From contig NZ_JAIEFA010000093.1 in assembly GCF_029067145.1 (NCBI RefSeq), forward strand, positions 1-28,939: a stretch of DNA of 28,939 bases. Reading direction: 5' to 3'. The position numbers and the translations under genes were made by a program. Positions 1 through 7,799 of this stretch are shown here, piece after piece. The DNA comes from Helicobacter sp. Its GTDB lineage: Bacteria; Campylobacterota; Campylobacteria; Campylobacterales; Helicobacteraceae. Positions within the stretch are counted from its first letter, which is position 1, and the number at the start of each line of letters is the position of its first letter. Under the pieces are notes generated by a model. It saw only the letters and a program-made list of their open reading frames with translations. It ran no database searches and was not told the DNA's origin.

Positions 1-126
1 GAATCCAATGCGAACTATACTACCCTTTTGCCAGAATTTCAACAACTCCTTAATAATAGCGAAACTTGGGGAAGCAAATGGTATCAAACCCATATCCAAG
101 CTTTGATAAAAAATATAGAATCTTAA
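1..126 (+). CDS. 3' end of an unidentified gene
   Basis: The first 126 bases are open in frame 1 and end at TAA (124-126), giving the last 41 residues of a protein whose start lies left of the window. The tail has a PEFQQLL stretch, two Trp residues (TWG and KWY) and ends HIQALIKNIES. I do not recognise the family. The last 12 codons and the following promoter are repeated in degraded form near 1983-2018, so a related gene once stood in front of the flavodoxin gene at 2114. Confidence 0.6.
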   Translation, partial: ESNANYTTLLPEFQQLLNNSETWGSKWYQTHIQALIKNIES

Positions 127-179
127 AATAATTTTCTGCCTCAACCTCTTGACAGACATTAAGTGTCAGGCTTTATAAT
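91..179 (+). repeat. Left copy of gene-end plus promoter repeat
   Basis: This 89-base stretch (end of the partial gene, spacer, promoter) aligns with 1983-2072 with a single 1-base gap and, by eye, roughly four fifths identity. Both copies share CATATCCAA, AAATATAGAATCTTAAAATA, ATTTTCT and a TTGACA-19-TATAAT promoter. They flank the methylase/endonuclease block. The pair could be ancestral tandem units or the footprint of an insertion-duplication. Confidence 0.75.
149..179 (+). promoter_or_regulatory. Class-1 promoter/operator, site 1 (lost its gene)
   Basis: TTGACA (149-154), a 19-bp spacer and TATAAT (174-179). The dyad GACATTAAGTGTC fills 155-167. A ribosome site AAAGGAG follows near 196-202, but where the paralogous site at 2042 has an ATG this one reads ATAACTTGCG. 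The gene it once served is gone or replaced by the RM block. Confidence 0.7.
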
Positions 180-272
180 TATCCAATCTTTTTAAGATTC
201 TATCAACAAAGGAGTAAAAATAACTTGCGTGGGTTTAAAGCCGCGCATTAGTTAGGTGGCACGAAAATCAAT

Positions 273-338
273 ATGAATTTATTTGTCAAGAGTTTTGTAA
301 GGGCTGGAATGGTAGAATTTGGCATTATCAAAAAATGA
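273..338 (+). CDS. Possible small ORF before the methylase
   Basis: A 21-residue reading frame (MNLFVKSFVRAG...) ends at TGA (336-338), and GAGG at its stop serves as the ribosome site for the methylase start at 345. It has no clear ribosome site and no recognisable domain. It may be a leader peptide, a gene remnant or chance. Apart from this and the orphan promoter, nothing else is seen in 127-344. Confidence 0.15.
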   Translation: MNLFVKSFVRAGMVEFGIIKK

Positions 339-344
339 GGCACG

Positions 345-1220
345 ATGACGATACAAATAAACTTTGCAAAGTTTCAAAATGTAGAATCTAAGCCATTTAT
401 CAAATGGGCTGGAGGCAAAAGGGCATTAGTAGATTCTATTATTACTTCTATGCCAAGAAATTTTAATGCCTATTTTGAGCCTTTTTTGGGTGGCGGTGCA
501 TTATTTTTTGCTCTTAAAAATCAAGGATTTTTAGAATCTAAAGCACTTTATTTAAGCGACAAAAATAGCGAATTAATTAACACTTATCAAGTTATTCAAA
601 AGAATCCCAAAGCCCTTTTAAAAGAATTAGAATCTTTGCAAAAAAATCACAATAAAGAGCTTTTTTATAATATTCGTAATCTTGATAGGAATAAAGATTT
701 TGCGCATTTAGATTCTATTTTCAAAGCCGCAAGATTTATTTATCTCAATAAAACTTGTTTCAATGGACTTTGCCGCTACAATGCAAAGGGCGAGTTTAAC
801 ACCCCAATGGGAAGCTACAAAAATCCTAAAATTTATGATGAAAATGTGGTTTTAAATGCTTCAAATGCTTTGCAAGGGGCGCAGATTCTGTGTTTAGATT
901 TTGCAGAGGGAACAAAATTAGCAAAAAGCGGAGATTTTGTTTATTTTGACCCGCCCTATTATCCACTTAGTAAAACTTCAAGTTTTGTCAGCTATACAGA
1001 TGTGTTTTTAGAAAAGGAACAAGAGCGTTTGAGTGGGGTTTTTAGAGAGTTAGATTCTAAAAATGTGAAAGTTTTGCAGAGTAATTCAAACACCGCCTTT
1101 ATTAAAGAGCAATACAAGGGCTTTAAAATGTTAGAGATTCAAGCAAAACGAGCGATAAATTGTAAGGGCAAGAAAAGAGGCGATATTACAGAATTGCTCA
1201 TTAGGGGAAATTATGAGTAA
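345..1220 (+). CDS. DNA adenine methylase, D12 class (type II RM)
   Basis: A 291-residue N6-adenine methyltransferase of the D12 (Dam/DpnII-like, alpha-group) family. The order of motifs is diagnostic: KWAGGKR near residue 20, FEPFLGGGALFF (AdoMet-binding motif I) near 43, the NGLCRYNAKGEFNTPMG block typical of this family near 140, and the catalytic DPPY within YFDPPYYPLS near 200. Length is normal and the frame is intact. ATG 345 follows GAGG by a few bases. Its stop overlaps the start of the endonuclease gene by 8 bases (ATGAGTAA). D12 enzymes include GATC methylases, but other members differ, so the target cannot be read from the sequence. With its partner broken it probably acts as an orphan methylase. 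Confidence 0.92.
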   Translation: MTIQINFAKFQNVESKPFIKWAGGKRALVDSIITSMPRNFNAYFEPFLGGGALFFALKNQGFLESKALYLSDKNSELINTYQVIQKNPKALLKELESLQKNHNKELFYNIRNLDRNKDFAHLDSIFKAARFIYLNKTCFNGLCRYNAKGEFNTPMGSYKNPKIYDENVVLNASNALQGAQILCLDFAEGTKLAKSGDFVYFDPPYYPLSKTSSFVSYTDVFLEKEQERLSGVFRELDSKNVKVLQSNSNTAFIKEQYKGFKMLEIQAKRAINCKGKKRGDITELLIRGNYE

Positions 1221-1947
1221 AAATAGTGGAAGTTGGGAAAAGATTTTTGCAGATTTGCAGATTTCAAAGCACGATTTTAACAATGCTCCTTTTGTTATTA
1301 TTGCTGAGCAGATTAAACAATGTGTAAAAGATTTTAGCAAGACTTCACAGAAAGAAGTTCGCATTTTATGCAAACAAGATTCCAAGGAAGAGAGACCGCA
1401 GATTTTTATTGATAATGAGCTTTTTATTTTGCCTATAAAAAATGGTGAATATATCCTTTGTAAGGGCGATGGATACATTGACATTCCAAGCATAAATACA
1501 GAATCTATTATTTATAAAAGCAAGCTTGATTTTGAGCTAAAAAGTGCTAATGTGGGTGATTCTGAAATGCAGCATTTAGATTTTGCTTATGCCTCATCAC
1601 TCATTCGCACATTCTTAAATGATGAAAGCCTTGTTTTAAGCATACGAGGCAGAAAATACACGCCTCCATTTTGCTTTGACACAAATCTTTATAAAAACAT
1701 CGCAGTGTAAAGCGTTCAAACTGAAGTAGATTCTGGTTTTGAGGGCAGGGATAAAATCGTGCTTGTTGAAGCAAAAAATAGTCATACAAAGAATGTGATT
1801 ATCAGACAGCTTTACTATCCTATGAGACAATGGCATATCCACACACAAAAGGAAGTCGTTACGCTCTTTTTTGAAAAACGAGGCGATGAATTTTTGATTT
1901 GGGAATTTGGATTTAGGGACATACAAAATTACAATAGCATTTTTTAA
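1213..1947 (+). pseudogene. Type II restriction endonuclease, split by a stop codon
   Basis: A reading frame coupled to the methylase runs from ATG 1213 to an in-frame TAA at 1708-1710, then continues open in the same frame to TAA 1945-1947. Read through, it gives about 244 residues. The part after the stop contains VDSGFEG followed by VLVEAKN, an acidic residue ahead of an E-x-K pair as in PD-(D/E)xK nuclease cores. A product ending at 1710 would therefore lack the likely active site. The coupling to a methylase and the core motif support an endonuclease. The exact family is uncertain. A single substitution (for example AAA or CAA to TAA) explains the lesion. Confidence 0.7.
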
Positions 1948-1982
1948 AAAAAGAGCGCGAAATTTAAAATCGTGTGAAGTCC

Positions 1983-2072
1983 CATATCCAAACAATGCTA
2001 AAAAATATAGAATCTTAAAATAATTTTCTACCTCTACCCCCTTGACAAACACTAAGTATTAGGATTTATAAT
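1983..2072 (+). repeat. Right copy of gene-end plus promoter repeat
   Basis: Matches 91-179. The first 36 bases still encode HIQTMLKNIES and a stop, the same C-terminus as the partial gene at the left edge, but no gene body precedes it. It is the 3' stump of a paralogue cut off by the RM block. Confidence 0.75.
2042..2072 (+). promoter_or_regulatory. Class-1 promoter/operator, site 2
   Basis: TTGACA (2042-2047), 19-bp spacer beginning AACACTAAGTATT, TATAAT (2067-2072). One base of the dyad differs from the perfect form at 4832. The promoter drives the flavodoxin-like gene at 2114, whose ribosome site AAAGGAG precedes the ATG. Confidence 0.75.
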
Positions 2073-2113
2073 AACGCAACTCGTTTAAGATTCTGTAAAT
2101 TAAAGGAGCAGAA

Positions 2114-2587
2114 ATGAAAGTATTAGTTGTATTTTTTAGTGCAAGTGGAATCACAAAGGAAGTCGCGCAAACTTTAGCAGAAGCCGCAAATGCGGAAGTT
2201 TTTGAGATAATCCCCGCAGTTCCTTATTCTCAAGTGGATTTGGATTGGAGAGATGAGCAGAGCCGCAGCACTTTAGAGTGCAAGGACAAAGCCTCGCGCC
2301 CAAAAATTGCTAAAGACATAGAGATTTCAAGCTACGATACGATATTTATTGGATTCCCTATTTGGTGGTATAGTGCGCCACAGATTATTTTTACCTTTTT
2401 AGAATCCCACGATTTTAGTGGCAAAGTCATCGTGCCTTTTTGCACAAGCGGTGGAAGCGATTTGAGCAATGCCCCGCGCGATATGGCAAAGTGCGCTCCT
2501 AATGCAATTTTTAAAGAGGGCAAACGCTTTAACTTCGGCACAAGCAAGGCAAAACTCACAAAATGGCTTGAGGGTTTAGGGATTTAA
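2114..2587 (+). CDS. Flavodoxin-like NAD(P)H-dependent oxidoreductase
   Basis: A 157-residue cytoplasmic flavodoxin-fold protein resembling the Flavodoxin_4 group. The N-terminal strand and phosphate-binding loop read LVVFFSASGITKEVA (residues 4-18). The IGFPIWWYSAPQII segment (about 78-91) and the later FCTSGGSDL loop are typical FMN-isoalloxazine contacts. There is no export signal, unlike the related wreck at 4878. It is monocistronic behind a class-1 promoter and is followed by the separate LemA promoter. Inferred role: two-electron reduction of quinones or other electrophiles. The substrate is unknown. Confidence 0.85.
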   Translation: MKVLVVFFSASGITKEVAQTLAEAANAEVFEIIPAVPYSQVDLDWRDEQSRSTLECKDKASRPKIAKDIEISSYDTIFIGFPIWWYSAPQIIFTFLESHDFSGKVIVPFCTSGGSDLSNAPRDMAKCAPNAIFKEGKRFNFGTSKAKLTKWLEGLGI

Positions 2588-2626
2588 GAATGCTCATAGC
2601 ATAAAAGGATTTTAACTTATTTAAGA

Positions 2627-2632
2627 TATAAT
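2627..2632 (+). promoter_or_regulatory. Likely -10 box for lemA/M48 operon
   Basis: A perfect TATAAT lies 32 bases ahead of the LemA start. No good -35 is seen, which is common in this group. The ribosome site is AAAGGAG near 2653. Confidence 0.5.
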
Positions 2633-2664
2633 CCGTGCTTTAAATTGCAACAAAGGAGCAAAGA

Positions 2665-3264
2665 ATGGTATTTGGGAGTATTCTTATCATTGTTGGTATT
2701 ATTGCTTTTGGAGTGATATGGCTTATTGGTGCTTATAATTCTCTAGTAACCTTAAAAAACCGCGCACAAAATGCTTTTTCGCAAATTGATGTGCAACTCA
2801 AGCGGCGATATGATTTAATCCCAAATCTCATTGAAATCGCTAAAAAATATCTAAGCCACGAGCAAGAAACTTTGATGAAAGTCATAGAGGCAAGAAACAC
2901 TGCAAAAGGCGCATTAGACAATGTTGCAAAAAATGCACCAGATGCTATCAATGCACTGAATAGTGCTGAAAAATCTTTGCAAAACGCCTTGATGAATTTC
3001 AATATGACAATGGAAGCCTACCCTGACTTAAAGTCAAATACTACGATGATACAGCTAAGTGAGGAGTTAGCTTCCACAGAGAATAAAATTGCTTTTGCGC
3101 GTCAAGCCTATAATGATAATGTAACAAACTTCAATACCTGCAGACAAATCTTTCCAAATAACATTATTGTAGGATTCTTTTCGCAATTCGCGAAAGATTT
3201 ACCCCTGTTAGAGTTTGAGGAGAATCGCGAGGTATTAAACCAAGCACCCAAAGTGCAGTTTTAA
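2665..3264 (+). CDS. LemA family protein
   Basis: A 199-residue protein with one N-terminal membrane segment (about residues 3-25) followed by a long helical domain. The block from YNSLVTLKNRAQNAFSQIDV through LKRRYDLIPNLIEIAKKY is the LemA hallmark. ATG 2665 has AAAGGAG upstream. It is followed after 29 bases by an M48 metalloprotease, a pairing seen in many bacteria. LemA's biochemical role is poorly defined; an envelope-stress link with the protease is inference from neighbourhood. Confidence 0.92.
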   Translation: MVFGSILIIVGIIAFGVIWLIGAYNSLVTLKNRAQNAFSQIDVQLKRRYDLIPNLIEIAKKYLSHEQETLMKVIEARNTAKGALDNVAKNAPDAINALNSAEKSLQNALMNFNMTMEAYPDLKSNTTMIQLSEELASTENKIAFARQAYNDNVTNFNTCRQIFPNNIIVGFFSQFAKDLPLLEFEENREVLNQAPKVQF

Positions 3265-3293
3265 GGTTTTTTGCAATCTTATAGGGTGTGCTT

Positions 3294-4793
3294 ATGGATT
3301 TAGTAGATTCTATTTTTTTGGATAATCATTTTCTTTTAGCCTTGCCTCTAAGCGTTAAGGCTTTGCTTATGGCATTTATCATTGTGGTGTGGATAGTTAC
3401 CTATAATAAACTTCCCAAAAAAAGTGGTATTTTGTTTCAAAGTCTTGCTACTTTCTTTGCGATTTTGTTCATAATTTTGTTGCTTAATTCTTCTTCACAA
3501 ATTGTAGATTTCCTAAATTCTTGCACAATGTTTTTTGCAGACATACGCACATCTCTAGGTTTTGATGCGCCCACTCGGTATTTTTTTAATATCAAAACCC
3601 TCATTGCACTTCTTGTCTTTGTCGCATTCTGCACACTCATTTTGTTTTTTATCACACGCACTATTTTGGGTAGGGAAGTGAAGCTATCCAATACATTTTG
3701 GGAGCATAAAGACACTGCACAATCTAAGATTTTGTGGTGCAATGCTCTCTTTTTCATAATGCTTTTTTTGATTTTTTTGACTGCTTTTTCTTGTTTTGGG
3801 CTCATTTTTACTGCGCTAGATAATCCTAGTCAGTTTAATGTAGCTGTGCCATCTCCTTTTGATTTGCCACCTAGAAAAATGGTTCTTGTAGCGGATAATT
3901 CTTCTGAAAATTTCCTTATTTCTCTAATTTTAGCATTTATTTTAGTTACGGTGATTTTTTGCACCTTTATTTTTCAAAAATTCTCTTTAGCAAAGCACAG
4001 CATTGACAAACTCGCAAAAACACTCAATGCCACAGAAATTACAGAATCTAGTAACTTAGAACAAAAAGAACAAATGCTTTTAAATGTGATTACAGAAATG
4101 GCAATTGCCTCTTCTTGCCCTATGCCACGCGTGTTTATTCTCAAAGAGGAGAAAGGTATCAACGCAATGTGTAGTGGGGAATATTTTGGCAAAGAGAAAG
4201 AAAAAATAGCGATTTTTGTAACGCAAGGTGCGCTAAATACTCTAAGCCGAGATGAGTTGCAAGGTGTGATAGGGCACGAATTTTCACACGCCTTTCATCG
4301 TGATGTTGCGCTCAATCTTAGAATCTTTGCACTTGTATTTGCTCTAAGCCGCTTAGTGGTGGTGGGTGAAGTATTGCTTAGGGCGGTGTCCGATAGTTCT
4401 AAAAGAACTTCTCGCTCTAAAGACGATGGTAAAGGCTTTGCTTTGCTTGTTGGCATTGCACTTGTGTTTTTTGCACTTGGATATATCGGTATGTTTTTTG
4501 CACAAATCATTCAAGCAGCAATTTCGCGTCAAAAGGAATTTCTAGCTGACGCCTCAAGCACACAATACACACGCAATCCTCAAGGTATAAAATCCGCTTT
4601 GCAAACAATCGCACAGGTTTCAAGCACTTATGAAGCAGGTGAAGATTCTCCAAAAAAGCCCACCTATCTTATCAACCCCAAAGCAAGTTCTTGTGCACAT
4701 ATGTTTTTCCTGCCTTGCCGCGCTATGATTTTTGCCACACACCCACCCTTAGAGCAACGAATCCTACGCCTAGAACAAATGGGCGCAAAATAA
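3294..4793 (+). CDS. M48 family membrane metalloprotease (HtpX-like)
   Basis: A 499-residue integral membrane zinc protease. Several hydrophobic segments lie in the first 225 residues, and more follow the active site near 380-410. The zinc motif is HEFSH within GVIGHEFSHAFHRD (about 326-339). The downstream SRQKEFLADASS supplies the third ligand, as usual in M48. I place the start at ATG 3294, seven bases after AGGG, rather than GTG 3288, which sits almost on that ribosome site. It is longer than HtpX (about 290-300 residues) because of extra N-terminal membrane segments. Probably co-transcribed with the LemA gene and involved in membrane protein quality control. Confidence 0.88.
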   Translation: MDLVDSIFLDNHFLLALPLSVKALLMAFIIVVWIVTYNKLPKKSGILFQSLATFFAILFIILLLNSSSQIVDFLNSCTMFFADIRTSLGFDAPTRYFFNIKTLIALLVFVAFCTLILFFITRTILGREVKLSNTFWEHKDTAQSKILWCNALFFIMLFLIFLTAFSCFGLIFTALDNPSQFNVAVPSPFDLPPRKMVLVADNSSENFLISLILAFILVTVIFCTFIFQKFSLAKHSIDKLAKTLNATEITESSNLEQKEQMLLNVITEMAIASSCPMPRVFILKEEKGINAMCSGEYFGKEKEKIAIFVTQGALNTLSRDELQGVIGHEFSHAFHRDVALNLRIFALVFALSRLVVVGEVLLRAVSDSSKRTSRSKDDGKGFALLVGIALVFFALGYIGMFFAQIIQAAISRQKEFLADASSTQYTRNPQGIKSALQTIAQVSSTYEAGEDSPKKPTYLINPKASSCAHMFFLPCRAMIFATHPPLEQRILRLEQMGAK

Positions 4794-4825
4794 TAGAATC
4801 ATTTCATCATTTTTCGCTTCTTCCC

Positions 4826-4856
4826 TTGACAAACACTAAGTGTTAGGATTTATAAT
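4826..4856 (+). promoter_or_regulatory. Class-1 promoter/operator, site 3 (perfect dyad)
   Basis: TTGACA (4826-4831), 19-bp spacer, TATAAT (4851-4856). The spacer starts with AACACTAAGTGTT (4832-4844), a perfect 6+1+6 inverted repeat. It stands in front of the Tat-flavodoxin pseudogene. Confidence 0.8.
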
Positions 4857-4877
4857 GTCATCTAAAAAGGATTAAGA

Positions 4878-5519
4878 GTGTCAATTGATTCCCCCAATTG
4901 ATTCCCCCAATCGTAGAATTTTTCTCCAAAAAATAGTTACCTTAAGCACCGCGTTTGCGATTCCAAGTTTTGCAAAGACAAAAAGCAAAGGTAGAATCGC
5001 AATTGTTTATTATTCGCACACACAGATTTTTGCAATGTATTTGCAAGGCAGGCTTGGAGCGGATTTGTATAGAATCCATACCGAGCAGGATTATCCAAGT
5101 GATTATCAAGTAATGGTGAAACAAGCCGCGCTAGAGCAAAAGAAAAACTACAAGCCCAAACTAAAAGAGGATTTGATGTTTTTAAACTCCTACGATATTT
5201 ACTTGTAGGCACTCCTTTGTGGGATTTGAGCCTTTCCTCTCCGATTCGCACTTTATTGACAAAAACTAATTTGTAGAGCAAAAAGATCGCACCTTTTATC
5301 ACCCACGCAGGATATAAGTTCAGTCGCGCGTTAAAAGACATAGAACCCCTCACAAATGCAGATATTCTTCAAGCCTTTGAAATGCAGTTTGCTAAACTAG
5401 AAAAGACGGACAAACACCTCAAGCAATTCAACGAAAATCTGCTAATCAATGGAACAGCATTTAATCTCTTACCCCAAAAGAAAATAGAATCTTGGCTTTT
5501 GGATTTAAAAATCCTGTGA
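4878..5519 (+). pseudogene. Tat-exported flavodoxin-like protein, three lesions
   Basis: Homology runs from GTG 4878 to TGA 5519 across frames. The start region encodes a twin-arginine signal (NRRIFLQK, then a hydrophobic run ending IPSFA). Next comes a flavodoxin strand and loop, IAIVYYSHT. The lesions are: a 13-bp tandem duplication right after the start that shifts the frame; a frameshift near 5205, after which LVGTPLWDLSLSSPIRT continues in another frame; and a TAG near 5274, ahead of KKIAPFITHAGY and a C-terminus KIESWLLDL. A GTG start with AAAGGA upstream fits the frame once the duplication is removed. It was probably a periplasmic relative of the 2114 protein. Confidence 0.85.
4884..4909 (+). 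repeat. 13-bp perfect tandem duplication at a gene start
   Basis: ATTGATTCCCCCA occurs twice in direct succession (4884-4896 and 4897-4909). Removing one copy gives GTG TCA ATT GAT TCC CCC AAT CGT AGA, which reads straight into the Tat motif. Thirteen is not a multiple of three, so the duplication breaks the frame. Confidence 0.9.
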
Positions 5520-5597
5520 GATTCCACCTCATCTTGTAACCATACTTTTAATGCGATTCTAAAACAAGGCTAAAAATTATAAAATCTTGAGTTTTTC

Positions 5598-5628
5598 TTG
5601 ACTGATAGTTACTCTTATCATTTATAAT
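5598..5628 (+). promoter_or_regulatory. Class-2 promoter/operator of the MerR operon
   Basis: TTGACT (5598-5603), a 19-bp spacer and TATAAT (5623-5628). TGATA (5603-5607) and TATCA (5616-5620) form a dyad centred in the spacer. A long spacer with a centred dyad is the classic target layout of MerR-family activators, and a MerR gene is third in this operon. About 120 bases of leader with no other evident gene precede the start at 5751. Confidence 0.65.
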
Positions 5629-5750
5629 TTTGTTGCCATTTCAAAAAGAAACAAAAATAACGCACGAATAACTAGCGCAATGTGGAATCTCGTTAGGGAT
5701 TCAATGTAGTGTATTGAAAGTTATATAGAATTTGAATCAAGGAGAAAAAT

Positions 5751-6770
5751 ATGGCAAAGTTAGGTAAATTTTTGGTGTTTTTATGGATACTATTTCTAGG
5801 AGGTGTAGCAATGGCAGCAGATAAAAGTTGGGATAAAGTTTTCGCAAAAAGCGAACAGGTTGAGGTGCAGAAAGTGAAGTTTAAAAACCGCTATGGAATC
5901 GAGCTTGTTGGGGATTTATATGTTCCGAAAAATGCAGGCAAGAATCTCCCTGCAATCGCAATCAGCGGACCTTTTGGTGCAGTCAAAGAACAGGCGAGCG
6001 GATTCTATGCCCAAACGCTCGCACAAAAAGGTTTCATCACTTTAGCCTTTGACCCGTCCTACACAGGCGAGAGCGGCGGAGAACCCCGCAATGTCGCCTC
6101 ACCGGACATCAACACAGAAGACTTTAGCGCAGCAGTGGATTTTTTGAGCAACCACGCGAATGTGGATTCTAAACGAATCGGAATCTTAGGCATTTGCGGA
6201 TTTGGAGGATTTGCGCTCAATGCAGCAGCAATGGATACGCGCATTAAGGTTGTCGTAACCTCAACAATGTATGATATGACGCGCGTAACTGCAAAAGGAT
6301 ACAACGACACAATGGACGCAAAGGCGCGCCAAGAGTTGCGGCAGAATCTGAATAAGCAGCGCACAGAGGATTTTAAAAAGGGCACTTTTGCAAAAGCGGC
6401 AGGCTTGCCCGAAAAACTCAGCGGTAAGGAGCCATTGTTTATCAAGGAATATTTTGATTATTACAAAACCCCGCGTGGATTCCACGCGCGCGCGATTAAT
6501 TCCAATGGTGCGTGGAATCTCACTTCGTCTTTGTCATTAATGAATATGCCGATTTTAGCATATAGCGATGAAATCCAAAGCGCGGTTTTGGTGATTCACG
6601 GCGAAAAGGCGCATAGTAGATATTTTAGCGAGGACGCGTTCAAGAAACTCAAAGGCAAGAACAAGGAATTGCTGCTTATCAAAGACGCAAATCATGTGGA
6701 TTTGTATGATAATGCGCAAAAGATTCCGTTTGAAAGAATCGCGCAGTTTTTTAACGAGAATCTGAAATAA
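5751..6770 (+). CDS. Secreted alpha/beta hydrolase, dienelactone-hydrolase-like
   Basis: A 339-residue alpha/beta hydrolase with a Sec signal peptide (residues 1-23, cleavage after VAMA). The nucleophile elbow reads GICGFGG (147-153), so the nucleophile is Cys149 as in dienelactone hydrolases rather than the usual Ser. The oxyanion strand is ISGPFG (71-76), and the likely catalytic His is His315 in DANHVDLYD. ATG 5751 follows AAGGAG. It is the first gene of a four-gene operon with an oxidoreductase, a MerR regulator and an AKR. The substrate is unknown; reactive lactones, esters or thioesters are plausible from the Cys nucleophile. Confidence 0.85.
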   Translation: MAKLGKFLVFLWILFLGGVAMAADKSWDKVFAKSEQVEVQKVKFKNRYGIELVGDLYVPKNAGKNLPAIAISGPFGAVKEQASGFYAQTLAQKGFITLAFDPSYTGESGGEPRNVASPDINTEDFSAAVDFLSNHANVDSKRIGILGICGFGGFALNAAAMDTRIKVVVTSTMYDMTRVTAKGYNDTMDAKARQELRQNLNKQRTEDFKKGTFAKAAGLPEKLSGKEPLFIKEYFDYYKTPRGFHARAINSNGAWNLTSSLSLMNMPILAYSDEIQSAVLVIHGEKAHSRYFSEDAFKKLKGKNKELLLIKDANHVDLYDNAQKIPFERIAQFFNENLK

Positions 6771-6785
6771 AAATAAGGAGTCAAA

Positions 6786-7349
6786 ATGAAAAAATTGCTG
6801 CTACTTAGCCTAATCTTGCTTGCAAGTGCTTTTGCCGATGAAACAAAAATCAAAACACTTGTGATTGTTTCGCACCCCTATCCCGAGCATTCTACATTTA
6901 TCAAGGGCTTAGAGCAAGCTGCTAGGAATGTCAAAGGCGTAGAAGTGCGGAATCTCGAGCAAATTTATGGCTATGACACACGCGCCATCGATGGCGACAG
7001 AGAGCGTCAAATCACGCGCGAACATCAAAGAATCGTCTTTTTGTTTCCCACGCATTGGTTTAATATCACGCCGATGATAAAAGCCTATCTGAACGAGACT
7101 TGGGGCAGCGTGGGACCGGGACTTTGGCAAGGCAAACAAATGCTTGTCGTCTCCACAGCAGGCGGTGGGCGCAGCACGTATGGCAAAAATGGTAGAGTGG
7201 GTGTGGAGCTTAAAGATGTCTTTTTACCGATGAAAGCAAGTGCCTTGCATTGTGGTATGGAATACCTAGAACCTTTGGTGTTTGAGGGTGTTAATTCTAG
7301 CCAGCTAGAAAGTTACAAACAAAACTTGATTGAGAGATTGGAAAATTAA
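6786..7349 (+). CDS. Exported flavodoxin-fold NAD(P)H oxidoreductase
   Basis: A 187-residue member of the Flavodoxin_2 (MdaB/KefF-like) group. The core shows IVSHPYPEHSTF (about 27-38), the FPTHWFNITPMIKAYLNET segment (about 89-107) and VVSTAGGG. Unusually, the first 17 residues (MKKLLLLSLILLASAFA) form a clear Sec signal peptide, though relatives are cytoplasmic. It lies 15 bases after the hydrolase, with its own AAGGAG. An exported flavoenzyme would need FMN/FAD and an electron donor outside the cytoplasm, neither explained here. Confidence 0.85.
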   Translation: MKKLLLLSLILLASAFADETKIKTLVIVSHPYPEHSTFIKGLEQAARNVKGVEVRNLEQIYGYDTRAIDGDRERQITREHQRIVFLFPTHWFNITPMIKAYLNETWGSVGPGLWQGKQMLVVSTAGGGRSTYGKNGRVGVELKDVFLPMKASALHCGMEYLEPLVFEGVNSSQLESYKQNLIERLEN

Positions 7350-7379
7350 AATTGAATTAATAAAAATACAGGAGGGAAA

Positions 7380-7799
7380 ATGGCTTGGACAATTATAGAA
7401 GTCTCGAAACAAACAGGAATTTCGCCACACACCCTAAGATTTTGGGCAAAAAAGGGAGTGTTTGAAACAATGATAGACAAAGACGAAAATGGAGTGAGGT
7501 ATTTTGATAATAAAGCGGTGAAATGGGTTTTGTGGGTTAATTGTTTAAGAAATGCAGGAATGAGCCTAAAAGACATTAAGAAATATGCGACACTACTTAC
7601 ACAAGGCATACATAGTGCGCAGGAAAGAAAAGAAATGCTTGTAAAACAAACACAAGCACTCAAGAAACAGCTTTTGACAATCAATGAATCTATGAAGATG
7701 TTAGAAAAGAAAATCGGTATTTATGATGAAATGATTGCAACAGGCGTGGATTTGCTCAATCCACTCAATACACAAGATTATAACTGCAAGGAAAAATAA
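7380..7799 (+). CDS. MerR-family regulator, AdhR/NmlR type
   Basis: A 139-residue MerR-family regulator. The N-terminal winged helix-turn-helix (residues 3-72) reads IIEVSKQTGISPHTLRFW and later VRYFDNKAV; a long helix (about 78-118) follows for antiparallel dimerisation. Cys55 in NCLRNAGMSL lies at the position of the single conserved cysteine that AdhR and NmlR use to sense aldehydes or nitrosative stress. No C-terminal metal-binding cysteines are present, which argues against a metal sensor. The ribosome site GGAGGG precedes ATG 7380. Its TAA overlaps the ATG of the AKR gene (TAATG), so the two are translationally coupled. It is probably autoregulated from the promoter at 5598. Confidence 0.85.
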   Translation: MAWTIIEVSKQTGISPHTLRFWAKKGVFETMIDKDENGVRYFDNKAVKWVLWVNCLRNAGMSLKDIKKYATLLTQGIHSAQERKEMLVKQTQALKKQLLTINESMKMLEKKIGIYDEMIATGVDLLNPLNTQDYNCKEK

